A stretch of 64,000 nucleotides of DNA from Terrirhizobium terrae (GCF_030323265.1 NZ_CP104992.1:2331501-2395500); one strand, 5' to 3'; positions 9,813-21,124 are shown, counted from the first letter of the stretch. Numbers and translations: made by a program. The notes: generated from the sequence alone by a model not told the origin.

Positions 9813-12220
9813 CTACCGCGCAGTCCACGTCCAGCCGCTGATCTCCGGCATGTCCTCGCCGTGTTCGCGCACATAGGCGTGATGTTCGGCAAGCTTGCCT
9901 TTCAGCATCTCGACCACGTCACCCGCCTTGTCCTTCAGCTCCGGCACTCGCTCGATCACTTCCAGCGCCAGATGGAAGCGGTCGAGTTCGTTCAGTACCG
10001 TCATGTCGAAAGGCGTTGTCGTCGTGCCTTCCTCGATGAAGCCGCGGACATGGATGTTGCGGTGGTTGTTGCGCTTATAGGTCAGCCGGTGGATGAGGTA
10101 GGGATAGCCGTGATAGGCGAAGATCACCGGTCGCTCGGCGGTGAAAAGCCTGTCGAACTCTTCGTCCGAGATTCCGTGCGGATGCTGGTCCTTGGACTGC
10201 AGCGTCATCAGGTCGACGACATTGACGACGCGGATCCTCAGTTCCGGAATCATCTCGCGCAGGATCGTCACGGCCGCCAACGTCTCCATCGTCGGCACGT
10301 CGCCGGCGCAGGCCATCACGACGTCAGGCGAAACCGTATCATCCTCGTTGCCTGCCCAGTCCCAGATGCCGATACCCGCCTCGCAGTGCTTGGCGGCGTC
10401 CTCGATATTCAGCCATTGCGGCTCCGGCTGCTTGCCGGCAACGATCACGTTGATCCGGTCCCAGGTCTTCAGGCAATGGTCACCGACCCAGAGCAGCGTA
10501 TTGGCATCCGGCGGCAGGTAGATGCGCACGATATCGGCTTTCTTGTTGGCGACGAGATCGACGAAGCCGGGATCCTGGTGGGAAAAGCCGTTATGGTCTT
10601 GCCGCCACACATGCGAGGTGAGCAGGTAGTTGAGCGAGCTCACCGGTTTGCGCCATTCCAGCTCTCGCGTCACCTTCAGCCACTTGGCATGCTGGTTGAA
10701 CATGGAATCCACGATGTGGATGAAGGCCTCGTAGCAGGAGAAGAGGCCATGCCGCCCGGTCAGCAGATAGCCCTCCAGCCAGCCCTGGCACAGGTGTTCT
10801 GAGAGCACTTCCATCACCCGCCCGTCGGGCGCCAGATGCACGTCATAGGGCTCGATCTTTTCCATCCAGACCCGGTCGGTCACGTCGAAGACCGCGCCAA
10901 GCCGGTTCGATTCAGTCTCGTCCGGCCCGAATATGCGAAAATTGTTTTCCGCCTCGTTCAGCGTCAGGACCTGGCGCAGGTATTTGCCCAGCACTTCGGT
11001 CGTCTGCGCCACCGTCTTGCCCGGCTCCTTCACGTCCACCGCAAAGTCGCGGATATCCGGGCAGACAAGCTCCTTGCGCAAAAGCCCGCCATTGGCATGG
11101 GGATTGGCGCCCATCCGTCTTTCTCCGGACGGCGCAAGCGCACGCAATTCCGGCTTCAGCCGGCCATCCGCCTCGAACAGGTCTTCCGGATTGTAGCTGC
11201 GCATCCAGTCTTCGAGGATCTTCAGGTGTCCCGGATTTTCCCGGCAGCTGGACACCGGCACCTGGTGTGCACGCCAGAACCCTTCGACCTTCTTGCCGTC
11301 CACCTCCTTCGGCCCGGTCCAGCCCTTGGGGCTGCGCAGCACGATCATCGGCCAGCGCGGCAGTTCGGCAGGGAGGTGCCGCTTCGGGCCTTGTCCTGGA
11401 TGGCATGGATCTCGTTGAGTCGCCGTGTCCATCGCGCCGGCCATCAGCCGGTGCATGGCCTCGGGCTCGTGCCCTCGACGAACATCGGCTCATAGCCATA
11501 GCCCTCGAACAGCTTTTTCAGGTCGTCGTCGCCAATGCGTGACAGAAGCGTCGGGTTGGCGATCTTGTAGCCGTTCAAATGCAGGATCGGCAGCACCGCG
11601 CCATCGCGGGCGGGATTGATGAACTTGTTGGAATGCCAGCTCGCGGCGAGCGGCCCGGTTTCCGCTTCGCCATCCCCCACCACGCAGGCGACGATTAGAT
11701 CCGGATTGTCGAAGGCCGCGCCATAGGCGTGCACCAGCGCATAGCCCAGCTCGCCGCCCTCGTGGATGGAGCCGGGCGTCTCCGGCGCCGCATGGCTCGG
11801 AATGCCGCCGGGAAACGAGAACTGGCGGAACAGTTTTCGCATTCCGTCGGTCGTTTCGGAAATATCAGGATAGATTTCGCTGTAGATGCCTTCGAGATAG
11901 GTATTGGCCACCATGCCCGGCCCGCCGTGGCCCGGCCCGCAGATGTAGATGACATTCAGATCCTGCGCTTTGATCACCCGGTTCAGGTGGGCATAGATGA
12001 AGTTCAGCCCCGGCGTCGTGCCCCAGTGACCGAGCAGCCGCGGTTTGATGTGCTGCGGTTTCAGCGGCTCGCGCAATAGCGGGTTGTCGAGCAGGTAGAT
12101 CTGGCCGACGGAAAGATAGTTGGCGGCCCGCCAGTAGCGGTCCATCAGCCGAAGCTCGGGCTCGGGCAGATCCGTCTTGGAAAATTCGGCGGCGTCCTGG
12201 ACAAGAGTATTCGCTTGCAT
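9813..12220 (-). CDS. xfp: Xylulose-5-phosphate/fructose-6-phosphate phosphoketolase (frameshifted)
   Basis: This is a ThDP enzyme that splits xylulose-5-P or fructose-6-P with phosphate to acetyl-phosphate. The N-terminal third ([36 protein letters not shown]) and the rest ([41 protein letters not shown]) are highly conserved but lie in different frames. Three breaks are needed to join them. One G is missing at 11472-11474 (C run on plus strand). One base is extra, or two are missing, near 11421-11427. One C is missing in the gene at 11371-11373. The repaired length of about 802 aa is normal for the family. It lies 64 bp after ackA on the same strand, making a classic acetyl-phosphate shunt operon. 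Confidence 0.9.
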
Positions 12221-12284
12221 CGATTGCTCCTTTGGCTGCTCGCTTAGGTTTATCGCGCCGGTCCGATGCCTTTCATGACATGGA

Positions 12285-13505
12285 TCATGGTGCGGGCGAT
12301 TGTTGCTTCGTCTTCAGAACCGCAAGGCAATCCTCGGCGATCACCTGCTCCTCGTCGGTCGGGATCACATGCAGACCGACCCGGCTCGCAGCACTGCTGA
12401 TCGTCCGTGCGTTCTTCTCATTCGCCGCCTCATCGATCGCCGCGCCCAGCCATTCGAGACGTTGAGCGATCATCGCCCTTATCTTCGGCTGGTGCTCACC
12501 GACGCCGGCTGTGAAGACTAGCGCATCGAGCCCGCCGAGCGTCGAGGCGATGCGTCCTACCTCGCCGGCGATCCTAAGCGTCATCAGGTCGAGCGCCTCT
12601 TTTGCCGCCCCGCTCTCGTCGTCCAGAAGATCCCGTGTATCGCCGCTGATGCCGGAAACGCCGAGCAGGCCGGACTTGTGGTAGAGCATGTCCTCCACCT
12701 CGCTCACGCTTTTGCCGAGCGGGCCGATGAGATGCAGGATGACACCGGGATCGAGCCAGCCCGGCCGCGTCGACATCGGGATGCCGTCGAGCGTGGAAAA
12801 TCCCATGCTGCAATCACGGCTGCGGCCTCTATCGATGCCGCACAGGCTCGCGCCGCTACCGAGATGGGCGATCACCACCTTGCGCTCTGCAATCTCCGGA
12901 AGCTGCTTTTTCAGCGCGCCCGCCACGTAGCTGTAGGACAGCCCGTGAAAGCCATAGCGCTTCACGCCGCGATCATGCAGGTCGCGCGGGATCGCAAGCC
13001 GCCGCACGGTCTCACCCTGGGTCAGGTGGAAGGTCGTGTCGAAGGATGCGGTCTGAAAAAGCTTTGGACGAAGCTGCCGCACCGCGCGGATCATCCGCAG
13101 TGCCTGCGGCTGATGCAGCGGCGCAAGCTCGGTAAGTGCGTCGATCTCGTCGATCGTGGCGTCAGAGAGTGCGGCTGCCCCGTCGAACTTGTCGCCGCCA
13201 TGCACGATGCGATGCCCGGTCGCGGTCATCCGGTCGAGCGGAAAATGCTCGGCCAGCGCGGAAAATACCTCGTCCATCAACTCGGACAGGTCGTCTGCAC
13301 TCTTGGCCTTCAGGGGAATATCGGTTTCCTGCGGCCCTTCCTTGATCTCCAGTGTCAGCGGATGCGACGAAAAATCGACGACCGCTTTGCCGATCCTTCT
13401 CGGCTCGCCTGCTCGGACGCTAAAGATACCGATCTTGACCGTCGAGGACCCGGCATTGAAGGTGATGAGGAGATCGCTGGTTCCGGTGCCCGTTGCTTCG
13501 GTCAT
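12285..13505 (-). CDS. ackA: Acetate kinase
   Basis: The 406-aa protein carries the acetokinase signatures [11 protein letters not shown] (near residue 15), [10 protein letters not shown] (near 95), ASFDTTFH (near 150), [13 protein letters not shown] and FTAGVGEH. It converts acetyl-phosphate and ADP to acetate and ATP. It is the first gene of the ackA-xfp pair, so acetyl-phosphate made by phosphoketolase is turned directly into ATP; no phosphotransacetylase gene lies nearby. Length fits the family. The ATG at 13505 follows a GGGAGACGTGA-like purine-rich stretch. Confidence 0.95.
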   Translation of the reverse strand: MTEATGTGTSDLLITFNAGSSTVKIGIFSVRAGEPRRIGKAVVDFSSHPLTLEIKEGPQETDIPLKAKSADDLSELMDEVFSALAEHFPLDRMTATGHRIVHGGDKFDGAAALSDATIDEIDALTELAPLHQPQALRMIRAVRQLRPKLFQTASFDTTFHLTQGETVRRLAIPRDLHDRGVKRYGFHGLSYSYVAGALKKQLPEIAERKVVIAHLGSGASLCGIDRGRSRDCSMGFSTLDGIPMSTRPGWLDPGVILHLIGPLGKSVSEVEDMLYHKSGLLGVSGISGDTRDLLDDESGAAKEALDLMTLRIAGEVGRIASTLGGLDALVFTAGVGEHQPKIRAMIAQRLEWLGAAIDEAANEKNARTISSAASRVGLHVIPTDEEQVIAEDCLAVLKTKQQSPAP

Positions 13506-13654
13506 TCACGTCTCCCTCATCGTCCGCTTACGGAGCCAAACTTGGTTGGGCGCAACTTGGTTCAACCGCGATGGAGCATCCTTGATCCATCGCAAATTTC
13601 CGAGAGGTGCTCATCTTGACGTGAAAATGGGGCTTTAATCAACTGTTGCGGCCG

Positions 13655-14128
13655 TTACGCGTGGTGAGCGGGCTTCTTTTCCGCCATTCGGATCGCCTGC
13701 TGAAAGATCTGTGTGAGTTGCGTCCGCTCTTCTCCCAGCAGCAATAGAGCACGGTCGAAGCGGCGGATTTGACCCGGCTCCGGCGTCCAGTGCCGGTCAT
13801 TACGGTGACTGTTTGCGTCGACGGGCGTCACCGACATGCGTGGACCGATATCGTCCTGAAACTGGGCAAGCGTCATGCCGGCCTTGACCAGAAGCGCCCG
13901 CGCACCTGGCCGGCTTTCGGTGGCGATCACCACCCGGAAGGCGCTGACCAGTGCCTTCTTCGATGCCGGTAGTTCCTGCGTGTCGAGGAGGTCGCTGCCC
14001 ATTTCGTGCTCCCGCAGAAACAGCAGGAACACCTCGACAAGATTATGCGCGGCCTGCAGAACCTGAGCGTCAGTCCCGTGACGACCGCTCTCGTATCGGG
14101 CACTCGTGAAGGAATCGGAATAGGGCAT
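13655..14128 (-). CDS. Hypothetical protein upstream of ackA
   Basis: This is a 157-aa soluble, mostly helical protein that I do not recognise. The ATG at 14128 has a well-placed GAGGA; a longer reading from 14170 adds 14 residues without an RBS. Visible traits are a Leu-rich helix near residues 30-45 (VEVFLLFLREHEMG), a central ESRPGARALLVKAGMTLAQFQDDI segment and a basic His/Ala C-terminus. It lies 150 bp before ackA on the same strand and might be co-transcribed. No membrane segment or signal peptide is present. Confidence 0.6.
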   Translation of the reverse strand: MPYSDSFTSARYESGRHGTDAQVLQAAHNLVEVFLLFLREHEMGSDLLDTQELPASKKALVSAFRVVIATESRPGARALLVKAGMTLAQFQDDIGPRMSVTPVDANSHRNDRHWTPEPGQIRRFDRALLLLGEERTQLTQIFQQAIRMAEKKPAHHA

Positions 14129-14267
14129 GTTTGCGTCCTCGTTCGCTCTAAGAACGCGCGAAAGCGGCATTTGGTTCTCTCGCCATAAGCGAGCCGGAAA
14201 AGTTGATAAAAAAGTGGAGGCGCCGCCGTTTTTTGGCGTTTGTTGTTGTGCGCTGCAGCATTAGGGC

Positions 14268-14295
14268 TTGCACAAGCAGATTAATGGCCTATCTT
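14268..14295 (+). promoter_or_regulatory. Sigma70-like promoter and leader hairpin before the small HTH gene
   Basis: TTGCAC (14268-14273), a 16-bp spacer, then TATCTT (14290-14295). Downstream, ACCTGCC (14341-14347) and GGCAGGT (14354-14360) form a 7-bp hairpin in the predicted leader just before the ribosome-binding AGAAGGA, so the hairpin might affect translation. Confidence 0.5.
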
Positions 14296-14382
14296 CGTGG
14301 CCGCGACCGCATGTCGCAGTTTGGGTCATGGACCCCCTTCACCTGCCGCATTTGGCAGGTTCTTCGAGAAGGATGAAACCTT

Positions 14383-14628
14383 ATGACAGTTTCAATCAGC
14401 AACATTAAGGCATCCGGAAACGGTGCAGTTATTTCTGGCCAGGTAGCCAAGGCCGTTGCCGATGCCCGCCTCGCGGCCGGCTATAGCATCGACGATCTGG
14501 CTCTGACCACCGGCCTCGTCCATGACGAGATCGTTCGGGTCGAGGCGGGCTCCGATGCCGATCCGGCAAAGGTCAGGCGCATTGCCGCGGCGTTGAAGAT
14601 TCCGCCGTCGGCGCTTCTGCTCTCCTGA
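14383..14628 (+). CDS. Small XRE-type helix-turn-helix protein
   Basis: The 81-aa protein has a single XRE/Cro-like HTH at residues about 20-75 (VADARLAAGYSIDDLALTTGLVHDEI, then VRRIAAALKIPPSALLL). The first 18 residues are a polar tail (MTVSISNIKASGNG). It has its own promoter, leader hairpin and terminator, so it is monocistronic. Probable DNA-binding regulator of unknown target. The ATG is preceded by AGAAGGA. Confidence 0.82.
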   Translation: MTVSISNIKASGNGAVISGQVAKAVADARLAAGYSIDDLALTTGLVHDEIVRVEAGSDADPAKVRRIAAALKIPPSALLLS

Positions 14629-14648
14629 TTTTCAGGTGCCTGATACCC

Positions 14649-14675
14649 AAAGCCCGGCTTGCCGGGCTTTTCTTT
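14649..14675 (+). terminator. Rho-independent terminator
   Basis: AAAGCCCGGC, loop TT, GCCGGGCTTT followed by TCTTT. It lies 20 bp after the small HTH gene and can also serve the convergent LysR gene, whose stop is at 14690. Confidence 0.85.
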
Positions 14676-14689
14676 ATGATCTGAAACCG

Positions 14690-15577
14690 TCAGCCGGCGA
14701 CGAAGATATTGCTTTCTTTTGCCGTCAGTTCGCGGATGAAATCGACCACGGTCCGCAGCCGCAACAGATCGCGCGATGTCTCGTGGTAGGTTGTCCAGTA
14801 GGAACGGCGGATTGAGAAATCCGGCATGATCCGCGTCAGTTCCGGATATTGCCGCGCTATATAGTCATGCAGGATCCCGATACCGGAACCAGCGCGGACA
14901 GCCTCGGTCTGCCCGATCGCGCTTGATATCTCGAAACCCGCATCCCAGTCGCGCATCACCTCGCCGGTGAAGTTGAGTGAGGGCGAGAAGATCAGATCTT
15001 CTACATAGCCTATTCGTGGGTGCTGCCGCAGCTCCTCGGCGGTGCTCGGTTCGCCCTCGGTCTCCAGATAGACATTCGATGCATAGAGGCCAAGCGTGTA
15101 GTCGGTCAGCTTCGACGAGATCAGCCGCCCTTGGTCGGGCCGCTCGATCGTGATCGCGATATCCGCTTCGCGCTGGGACAGCGAGAAGGAGCGCGGCACC
15201 GGCACGAGCTGGATCTTGAGATCGGGATGCCGCCGCGTCAGACGGCCCATGCGCGAAGCAAGAAATGAAACGCCAAACCCGTCTGGCGCACCGATCCTGA
15301 CCGTACCGGCAACGACCGTATCCGTTGCACCTGCCTTCGCCTGGGCGGTCAGCATTTCGGTTTCCATCCGCTCTGCGGCGGCCAGCAGCACTTCGCCCTC
15401 GGCGGTAAGGCTGCAGCCATTGGTGCGGCGGATCAGAAGCCGGGTCTGCAGTGAATTTTCCAGCGCGGTCATTCGCCGTCCGAGCGTGGCGTGATTGATG
15501 CCGAGCCTGCGCGAAGCGGACAGCAGCTGGCCTGTCCGCGCAACCGCCAGGAACATTCTTACGTCATCCCAATCCAT
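14690..15577 (-). CDS. LysR-family regulator beside mmsA
   Basis: The 295-aa protein has the LysR winged helix at residues 1-60 (DDVRMFLAVARTGQLLSASRRLGINHATLGRRM) and a substrate-binding effector domain after residue 90. It is divergent from the mmsA gene with 125 bp between the start codons; LysR regulators usually control the divergent neighbour from such a region. A near-palindromic GAATTGCGCAAATTC at 15633-15647 is a candidate site. Length is normal for the family. Confidence 0.88.
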   Translation of the reverse strand: MDWDDVRMFLAVARTGQLLSASRRLGINHATLGRRMTALENSLQTRLLIRRTNGCSLTAEGEVLLAAAERMETEMLTAQAKAGATDTVVAGTVRIGAPDGFGVSFLASRMGRLTRRHPDLKIQLVPVPRSFSLSQREADIAITIERPDQGRLISSKLTDYTLGLYASNVYLETEGEPSTAEELRQHPRIGYVEDLIFSPSLNFTGEVMRDWDAGFEISSAIGQTEAVRAGSGIGILHDYIARQYPELTRIMPDFSIRRSYWTTYHETSRDLLRLRTVVDFIRELTAKESNIFVAG

Positions 15578-15632
15578 GCACGCATCGGCCTTATGCTCAT
15601 TTCTGCACAGCGGTTGCGTAAACTATCGCGTT

Positions 15633-15647
15633 GAATTGCGCAAATTC
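15633..15647. promoter_or_regulatory. Candidate LysR operator between lysR-type gene and mmsA
   Basis: GAATTGCGCAAATTC is an imperfect palindrome with GAATT/AATTC arms, placed in the 125-bp divergent region. Sequence symmetry is seen; binding is inferred. Confidence 0.3.
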
Positions 15648-15702
15648 GAGTGACATTCTATGCCTGAGGATAACGATGCCAAGAAATCTCAGGAGGAACA
15701 CC

Positions 15703-17197
<1,495 letters not shown>

Positions 17198-17236
17198 GTC
17201 GGCCAGATCGACGCAGCTTCGCGGTCGTGAAATGTG

Positions 17237-17265
17237 AAAGGGGCTCCGGTTGAAGCCCCTTTTTG
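17237..17265 (+). terminator. Rho-independent terminator of mmsA
   Basis: AAGGGGCT (17238-17245), an 8-nt loop, then AGCCCCTTTTT (17254-17264), 40 bp after the mmsA stop. Confidence 0.85.
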
Positions 17266-17397
17266 CGTGTTGAGGTATGGCGGCCTTCTACCAAGTGATG
17301 CACCCGACATGGCTCGCACAAGCCTCGAATGTTCCACCCCGCCGCTTGACGTACCGCAAGGGGCGCCTAATTTAGTTGCAAGTAGGAGTGGGAGTTC

Positions 17398-17520
17398 ATG
17401 GTATACGAGTGGGACGAAAAGCGAGCGCGGCGCGCTCGTCTTGGCAGAATTGGCGCGACCCTTTTATTGTTTGTTGCTATGTGCAGCCTGTCTGTGGCGG
17501 CAGTCAGCTGGTGGGCCTGA
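17398..17520 (+). CDS. Candidate 40-aa single-pass membrane peptide
   Basis: An ATG at 17398 preceded by TAGGAGTGGGAG opens a 40-codon frame. The N-terminus is very basic (MVYEWDEKRARRARLGRIG). A hydrophobic helix of about 20 residues follows (ATLLLFVAMCSLSVAAVSWW), giving a predicted N-in single-span inner-membrane topology. The good RBS and the clean charge/hydrophobic split argue for a real small protein. I do not recognise a family. It lies between the mmsA terminator and a convergent small winged-helix-like gene. Confidence 0.5.
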   Translation: MVYEWDEKRARRARLGRIGATLLLFVAMCSLSVAAVSWWA

Positions 17521-17535
17521 CATAGGGTATGGGCC

Positions 17536-17796
17536 CTATAATCCCAGCATCGAACGCAACATACGCGACAGCGACATGTAATTGGGTGGTTCGGCGCCGA
17601 CTGCCCGATATCCAGCCTCGGTCAACGAAAACACGCGGCCGTTCCGTGTCTCGCGAGCTATTACATATTGCATGTTTAAAGCTCGGATGATGGCTGGGGT
17701 CATATCGCTGGTCCAGCCGACCTTATCTGCCGATACACGAGATGCACCCGCATCGTGCAGACTTTTCAGGACATGAAATAGATCCGGCGACACCAT
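17536..17796 (-). CDS. Small winged-helix-like hypothetical protein
   Basis: The 86-aa protein reads like a winged helix: an N-terminal helix (DLFHVLKSLHDAGASRVSADKVG), a recognition-type helix (TSDMTPAIIRALNMQYVI) and a wing (RETRNGRVFSLTEAGYRAVG). This is the pattern of PadR/MarR-like repeats and of the small DNA-binding orphans common in Rhizobiaceae. No family is certain. It ends 15 bp from the 40-aa membrane ORF on the other strand. Confidence 0.5.
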   Translation of the reverse strand: MVSPDLFHVLKSLHDAGASRVSADKVGWTSDMTPAIIRALNMQYVIARETRNGRVFSLTEAGYRAVGAEPPNYMSLSRMLRSMLGL

Positions 17797-18032
17797 CGCT
17801 CACTCTCGCATGGATGTTGTGACGTTTGTAGAGGAAATCTCTGGTTGAGGGGGTGACGGACGCATGCTTTCCCGCTAAAACATGACCAGGAGAGGCAGGA
17901 TTTGTTGCGCTCGTCTGTCGCCGAATTGGAAGTGCGCGCCGCACTTATAATTACTGACAAAAATTCTCCAATTTGGAATTGTTCAAAACTAGCTAAGGCT
18001 ATATATAGGTCGAAAGACCTCCGGAGAATACG

Positions 18033-18503
18033 ATGCGTTTGACCAAGCAGACCAATTACGCCGTTCGCATGCTAATGTATTGTGCGGCCAATGAGGGCCA
18101 TCTCAGCCGTATTCCAGAGATCGCCAAGGCCTACGGCGTCTCCGAGTTGTTCCTGTTCAAGATCCTGCAGCCGCTCAGCAAGGCCGGCCTCGTCGAGACC
18201 GTTCGTGGCCGCAATGGTGGCGTCAAGCTCGGCCGCGCCGCCGACAAGATTACGCTGTTCGACGTCGTGCGCGTGACCGAAGACTCCTTTGCCATGGCGG
18301 AATGCTTCGAGGATCGCGCAGTCGAATGTCCGCTGGTCGACAGCTGTGGCCTGAACTCAGCTCTGCGAAAGGCACTGAATGCCTTTTTCGACGTGCTGGC
18401 CGACTACACGATCGACGATCTGGTCAAGGCGCGCCCGCAGATCAACTTCCTGCTCGGTATCGACAATGTCGACATGCCGAAGGTTGTGGCGCCCGCTGCC
18501 TGA
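18033..18503 (+). CDS. rirA: Rrf2-family iron-responsive regulator RirA
   Basis: The 156-aa protein begins MRLTKQTNYAVRMLMYCAAN and holds the Rrf2 HTH (residues about 1-60) and three cysteines at 91, 99 and 105 (ECFEDRAVECPLVDSCGLNS) that ligate the Fe-S cluster of RirA. RirA represses iron-uptake genes in iron-replete rhizobia, replacing Fur. The N-terminal sequence is close to what I know from Rhizobium and Agrobacterium RirA. Upstream is AT-rich, with TCCAATTTGGA (17968-17978), a short palindrome, and a TATATA -10-like box near 18000. It is monocistronic, with a terminator before the next gene. Confidence 0.95.
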   Translation: MRLTKQTNYAVRMLMYCAANEGHLSRIPEIAKAYGVSELFLFKILQPLSKAGLVETVRGRNGGVKLGRAADKITLFDVVRVTEDSFAMAECFEDRAVECPLVDSCGLNSALRKALNAFFDVLADYTIDDLVKARPQINFLLGIDNVDMPKVVAPAA

Positions 18504-18527
18504 CCTCAAAGATTTGCTGATCATTTG

Positions 18528-18555
18528 AAAACGCCGGTTTCAGCCGGCGTTTTTT
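18528..18555 (+). terminator. Rho-independent terminator of rirA
   Basis: ACGCCGG, loop TTTCAG, CCGGCGT, then six T. It ends immediately before the ATG at 18556, which makes that ATG an unlikely start for the next gene. Confidence 0.88.
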
Positions 18556-18666
18556 ATGTCCGGGAGCTATGGTCCGGTTGACCTTGACGCTCTCTTGGCT
18601 AGAACGGGGAGGCCTCTCCGGTCCAGCGGTCGTTCTGCGCCGGCTGAGGCTCCAGGACCGGTCTTT

Positions 18667-19698
18667 ATGAATTTTCCCGAATTACGTGATTTTGCAATTG
18701 CCGCATTGATCGGCACAGCCGGTGCGGTCATCGCGGCCGTGCTTGGACTTCCGGCTCCTTTCCTGATCGGCCCGGCAGTGGCCGTTACGATCGGCGGCCT
18801 TGCCGGCCTGCCCCTTTCGGTCCCGCACGTCGTGCGTAATGTCTGCTTCGTCATCGTTGGCGTCTCGATGGGCTCCACCGTGACGCCCGAGATCTTCGTT
18901 GCGGCGCGCACGTGGCCACTGAGCTTCATTATGGTCTTCGTGGCGATCGTCATCCTGCTTTATGCCGCCGCCTGGGTGTTGCAGCGCTTTTTTCATTATG
19001 ACCGCACAACCGCACTGCTTGCCGCATCCCCGGGTCACCTGAGCTACGTGCTCAGCCTTGCTGCAGAAATGCGCTGTGATCTACGGGCCGTCAGCATCTC
19101 CCAGAGCGTGCGCGTGCTCTCGCTTACCATCAGCGTGCCGCTAATCGTCGAGGTCTTTGATCTAGCCGGAAACGACGTCATCGTTCTGCCGGACACGATG
19201 GCCATTCCGATCCTGGCCGCTATCCTGATTGCCTCCGGCCTCTTCGGCCTGCTGTTCAAGCGCTGGAAATTTCCGGCGGCGATGCTGATCGGTGGCGTCT
19301 TCGTCTCGATCGCCACCCATATCACGGGTACGGTACACGGCAGCGTTCCGACCTGGCTTCTGACGCCGACTTACGTCCTGCTGGGCACGCTTATCGGCAC
19401 GCGATTTTCTGGCGTTGCCCTGTCGGAGCTTCGCGTGGCTTTTGTGTCCGGCCTCGTCGTCACATTCGTCGTCATGGTTCTGGCGGCTGGCATCGCCGTC
19501 TTCGTGTCCTATTTTGCCGATGTGCCACTCGATGCCGCACTCATCGCATTCTCGCCCGGCGGGTTGGAGACGATGGCGGCCATGGCCGTCATGCTGCATG
19601 CCGACCCCACCTATGTCGGTGCGCACCATGTGTTGAGATTGATGTTTTTGTCCGTGTTGATGCCATTGGTCATCGGCAAGGATTCAAAATTGCGGTGA
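18667..19698 (+). CDS. AbrB-family (ammonia monooxygenase-like) membrane protein
   Basis: The 343-aa protein has about 10 hydrophobic segments in two related halves, each starting with a motif like GLPAPFLIGPAVAVTIGG and FPAAMLIGGVFVSIATH. This is the AbrB/putative ammonia monooxygenase transporter family (PF05145), whose substrates are poorly defined. I choose ATG 18667 (MNFPELRDFAIAALIG) over 18556, because the earlier ATG sits at the end of the rirA terminator and adds a polar 37-residue tail. The gluconokinase gene follows after 30 bp, so the two are probably co-transcribed. Confidence 0.82.
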   Translation: MNFPELRDFAIAALIGTAGAVIAAVLGLPAPFLIGPAVAVTIGGLAGLPLSVPHVVRNVCFVIVGVSMGSTVTPEIFVAARTWPLSFIMVFVAIVILLYAAAWVLQRFFHYDRTTALLAASPGHLSYVLSLAAEMRCDLRAVSISQSVRVLSLTISVPLIVEVFDLAGNDVIVLPDTMAIPILAAILIASGLFGLLFKRWKFPAAMLIGGVFVSIATHITGTVHGSVPTWLLTPTYVLLGTLIGTRFSGVALSELRVAFVSGLVVTFVVMVLAAGIAVFVSYFADVPLDAALIAFSPGGLETMAAMAVMLHADPTYVGAHHVLRLMFLSVLMPLVIGKDSKLR

Positions 19699-19728
19699 TG
19701 CCGTAAGGCTGCCGCCCTGGAGGAAAGA

Positions 19729-20262
19729 ATGACGGAAGACAAGTCGAAGGCGATCATCGTCATGGGTGTGAGTGGCGCGGGCAAAACCTCGATCGCCGAA
19801 CTCCTGGCAAGCCGCTTGAAATGCGCCTTCGTGGAAGGAGACAAGCTCCATCCTGAGGCCAACGTGAAGAAGATGGCGGAAGGCACGCCGCTGACCGACG
19901 AGGACCGCTGGCCATGGCTCGAGGTGATCGGCGAGAACCTGCATGCCGCCCGTGACCGTAACGAAGATATCGTCATTACTTGCTCGGCACTGAAGAAGGT
20001 CTATCGCGAAAAGCTGCGCAGCGCTGGCGGTGAGCCGCTCTATTTCGTCTTCCTCAAGGGATCGCCCGAGCTGCTGGCCGATCGCATGGGCCACAGGACG
20101 GGCCATTTCATGCCATTCTCTCTGCTGCAGAGCCAGTTAGCGACGCTGGAGAGCCCGGAAGGCGAATCAGGCGTAGTCACCGTAGATATAGACGCTACCG
20201 TTCCACAAATTGTGGATGTAGCCATTGAGAAGCTACAACAACTATGGCAGGAAAAAACATGA
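19729..20262 (+). CDS. gntK: Gluconokinase
   Basis: The 177-aa GntK-type kinase has a P-loop GVSGAGKTS at residues about 13-21, the substrate segment VEGDKLHPEANVKKMAEGTPLTDEDRWPWL, and C-terminal HRTGHFMPFSLLQSQLATLE. It phosphorylates D-gluconate to 6-phosphogluconate, feeding the Entner-Doudoroff or pentose-phosphate pathways. The GGAGGAAAG box precedes ATG 19729. It follows the AbrB-type membrane protein by 30 bp; whether that protein carries gluconate is not known. Confidence 0.93.
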   Translation: MTEDKSKAIIVMGVSGAGKTSIAELLASRLKCAFVEGDKLHPEANVKKMAEGTPLTDEDRWPWLEVIGENLHAARDRNEDIVITCSALKKVYREKLRSAGGEPLYFVFLKGSPELLADRMGHRTGHFMPFSLLQSQLATLESPEGESGVVTVDIDATVPQIVDVAIEKLQQLWQEKT

Positions 20263-20430
20263 CTAATGGTCAGTTAATTCTTTACATACAGGGAAATTAG
20301 AAGCTTCTTTCATTATTTTTGCTCCTAAAGTGATCCGTAAACAACCTTTTTACGTATAACGCCCAATTAGCGTTGCTGGCTGGGCTGGCGACGCTTGTCT
20401 TTAACAGGCGTTGGTCAGAAAAGGTTTCGC

Positions 20431-21087
20431 ATGCAGGAGTCGAGCCAGGTTGCCGGACGTGCTTCGCTTCGTCGGGTACCAAAGCAGGAAAGAAGTCGAG
20501 AACGTATCGGCGAAATCCTGAAAGTTGCGAAGGAACTGATCGGCCAGAAGGGCATCGATGCCGTAACGATGAAGGAAATCGCGGCCCTGTCCGGCGGTCC
20601 CATCGCTTCGGTCTATCAGTATTTCCCGAACAAGTCCGCGATCATCGCGATGCTCTACGAAGTCTATGTCGAGGAGGTTCGTGAACTCATCGCAGGTCAC
20701 GTTTCCCGTATTGAAACCGCCGAAGACGCATTGCGCGCTACCGACGATCTGTTTGATATGTATTACCAGCGCATGCGGCAGGAACCGTCTACCCAGGATC
20801 TGCTGAACGCGATTCAGGCTGATAAGTCGCTTGCCGATCTCGATATCGCCGAAACCAGGGCCCAGGCTGAAGGCTTTTTCCAGGTGACCCAGCATTTCGT
20901 CGCCGAAGCCCTTCGTGAAAGCTATGCGCAGACGCTCTTCGTCATGTTTCATATGGCAGGTGCGACCCTGCGTCTCGCGCTAATGGTTCCGGAAGAGGCT
21001 GCGCAGATATCGGCCCAGTTCAAGTCGATCGTGCGTACCCACGCGACCTATTTCCTCAAGGGCCACTTCCCGTCAGCCGTAGCCTGA
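20431..21087 (+). CDS. TetR-family transcriptional regulator
   Basis: The 218-aa protein has the TetR HTH at residues about 25-70 (ILKVAKELIGQKGIDAVTMKEIAALSG, then PIASVYQYFPNKSAIIAMLY) and a helical C-terminal ligand domain resembling TetR_C_17-like domains (YQRMRQEPSTQDLLNAIQADKSL). The start at ATG 20431 gives the conserved basic leader; the ATG at 20395 has a poorer context. It stands alone between gluconokinase and a convergent FAD-oxidase operon. Its target is unknown. Confidence 0.87.
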   Translation: MQESSQVAGRASLRRVPKQERSRERIGEILKVAKELIGQKGIDAVTMKEIAALSGGPIASVYQYFPNKSAIIAMLYEVYVEEVRELIAGHVSRIETAEDALRATDDLFDMYYQRMRQEPSTQDLLNAIQADKSLADLDIAETRAQAEGFFQVTQHFVAEALRESYAQTLFVMFHMAGATLRLALMVPEEAAQISAQFKSIVRTHATYFLKGHFPSAVA

Positions 21088-21124
21088 TGCCAGGCAGCGC
21101 GGAGGGATCTTCCCTCCGCAGGCT

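Noticed and set aside
9804..10802. 332-codon plus-strand frame opposite xfp
   Set aside because: Arg/His-rich antisense shadow of a highly conserved phosphoketolase.
12678..13619. Long plus-strand frame opposite ackA
   Set aside because: Shadow of the acetate kinase gene, with no protein resemblance.
17234..17581. 115-codon plus-strand frame
   Set aside because: It starts inside the mmsA terminator and has mixed composition; the 40-codon frame with a good RBS inside the same stretch is the better candidate.
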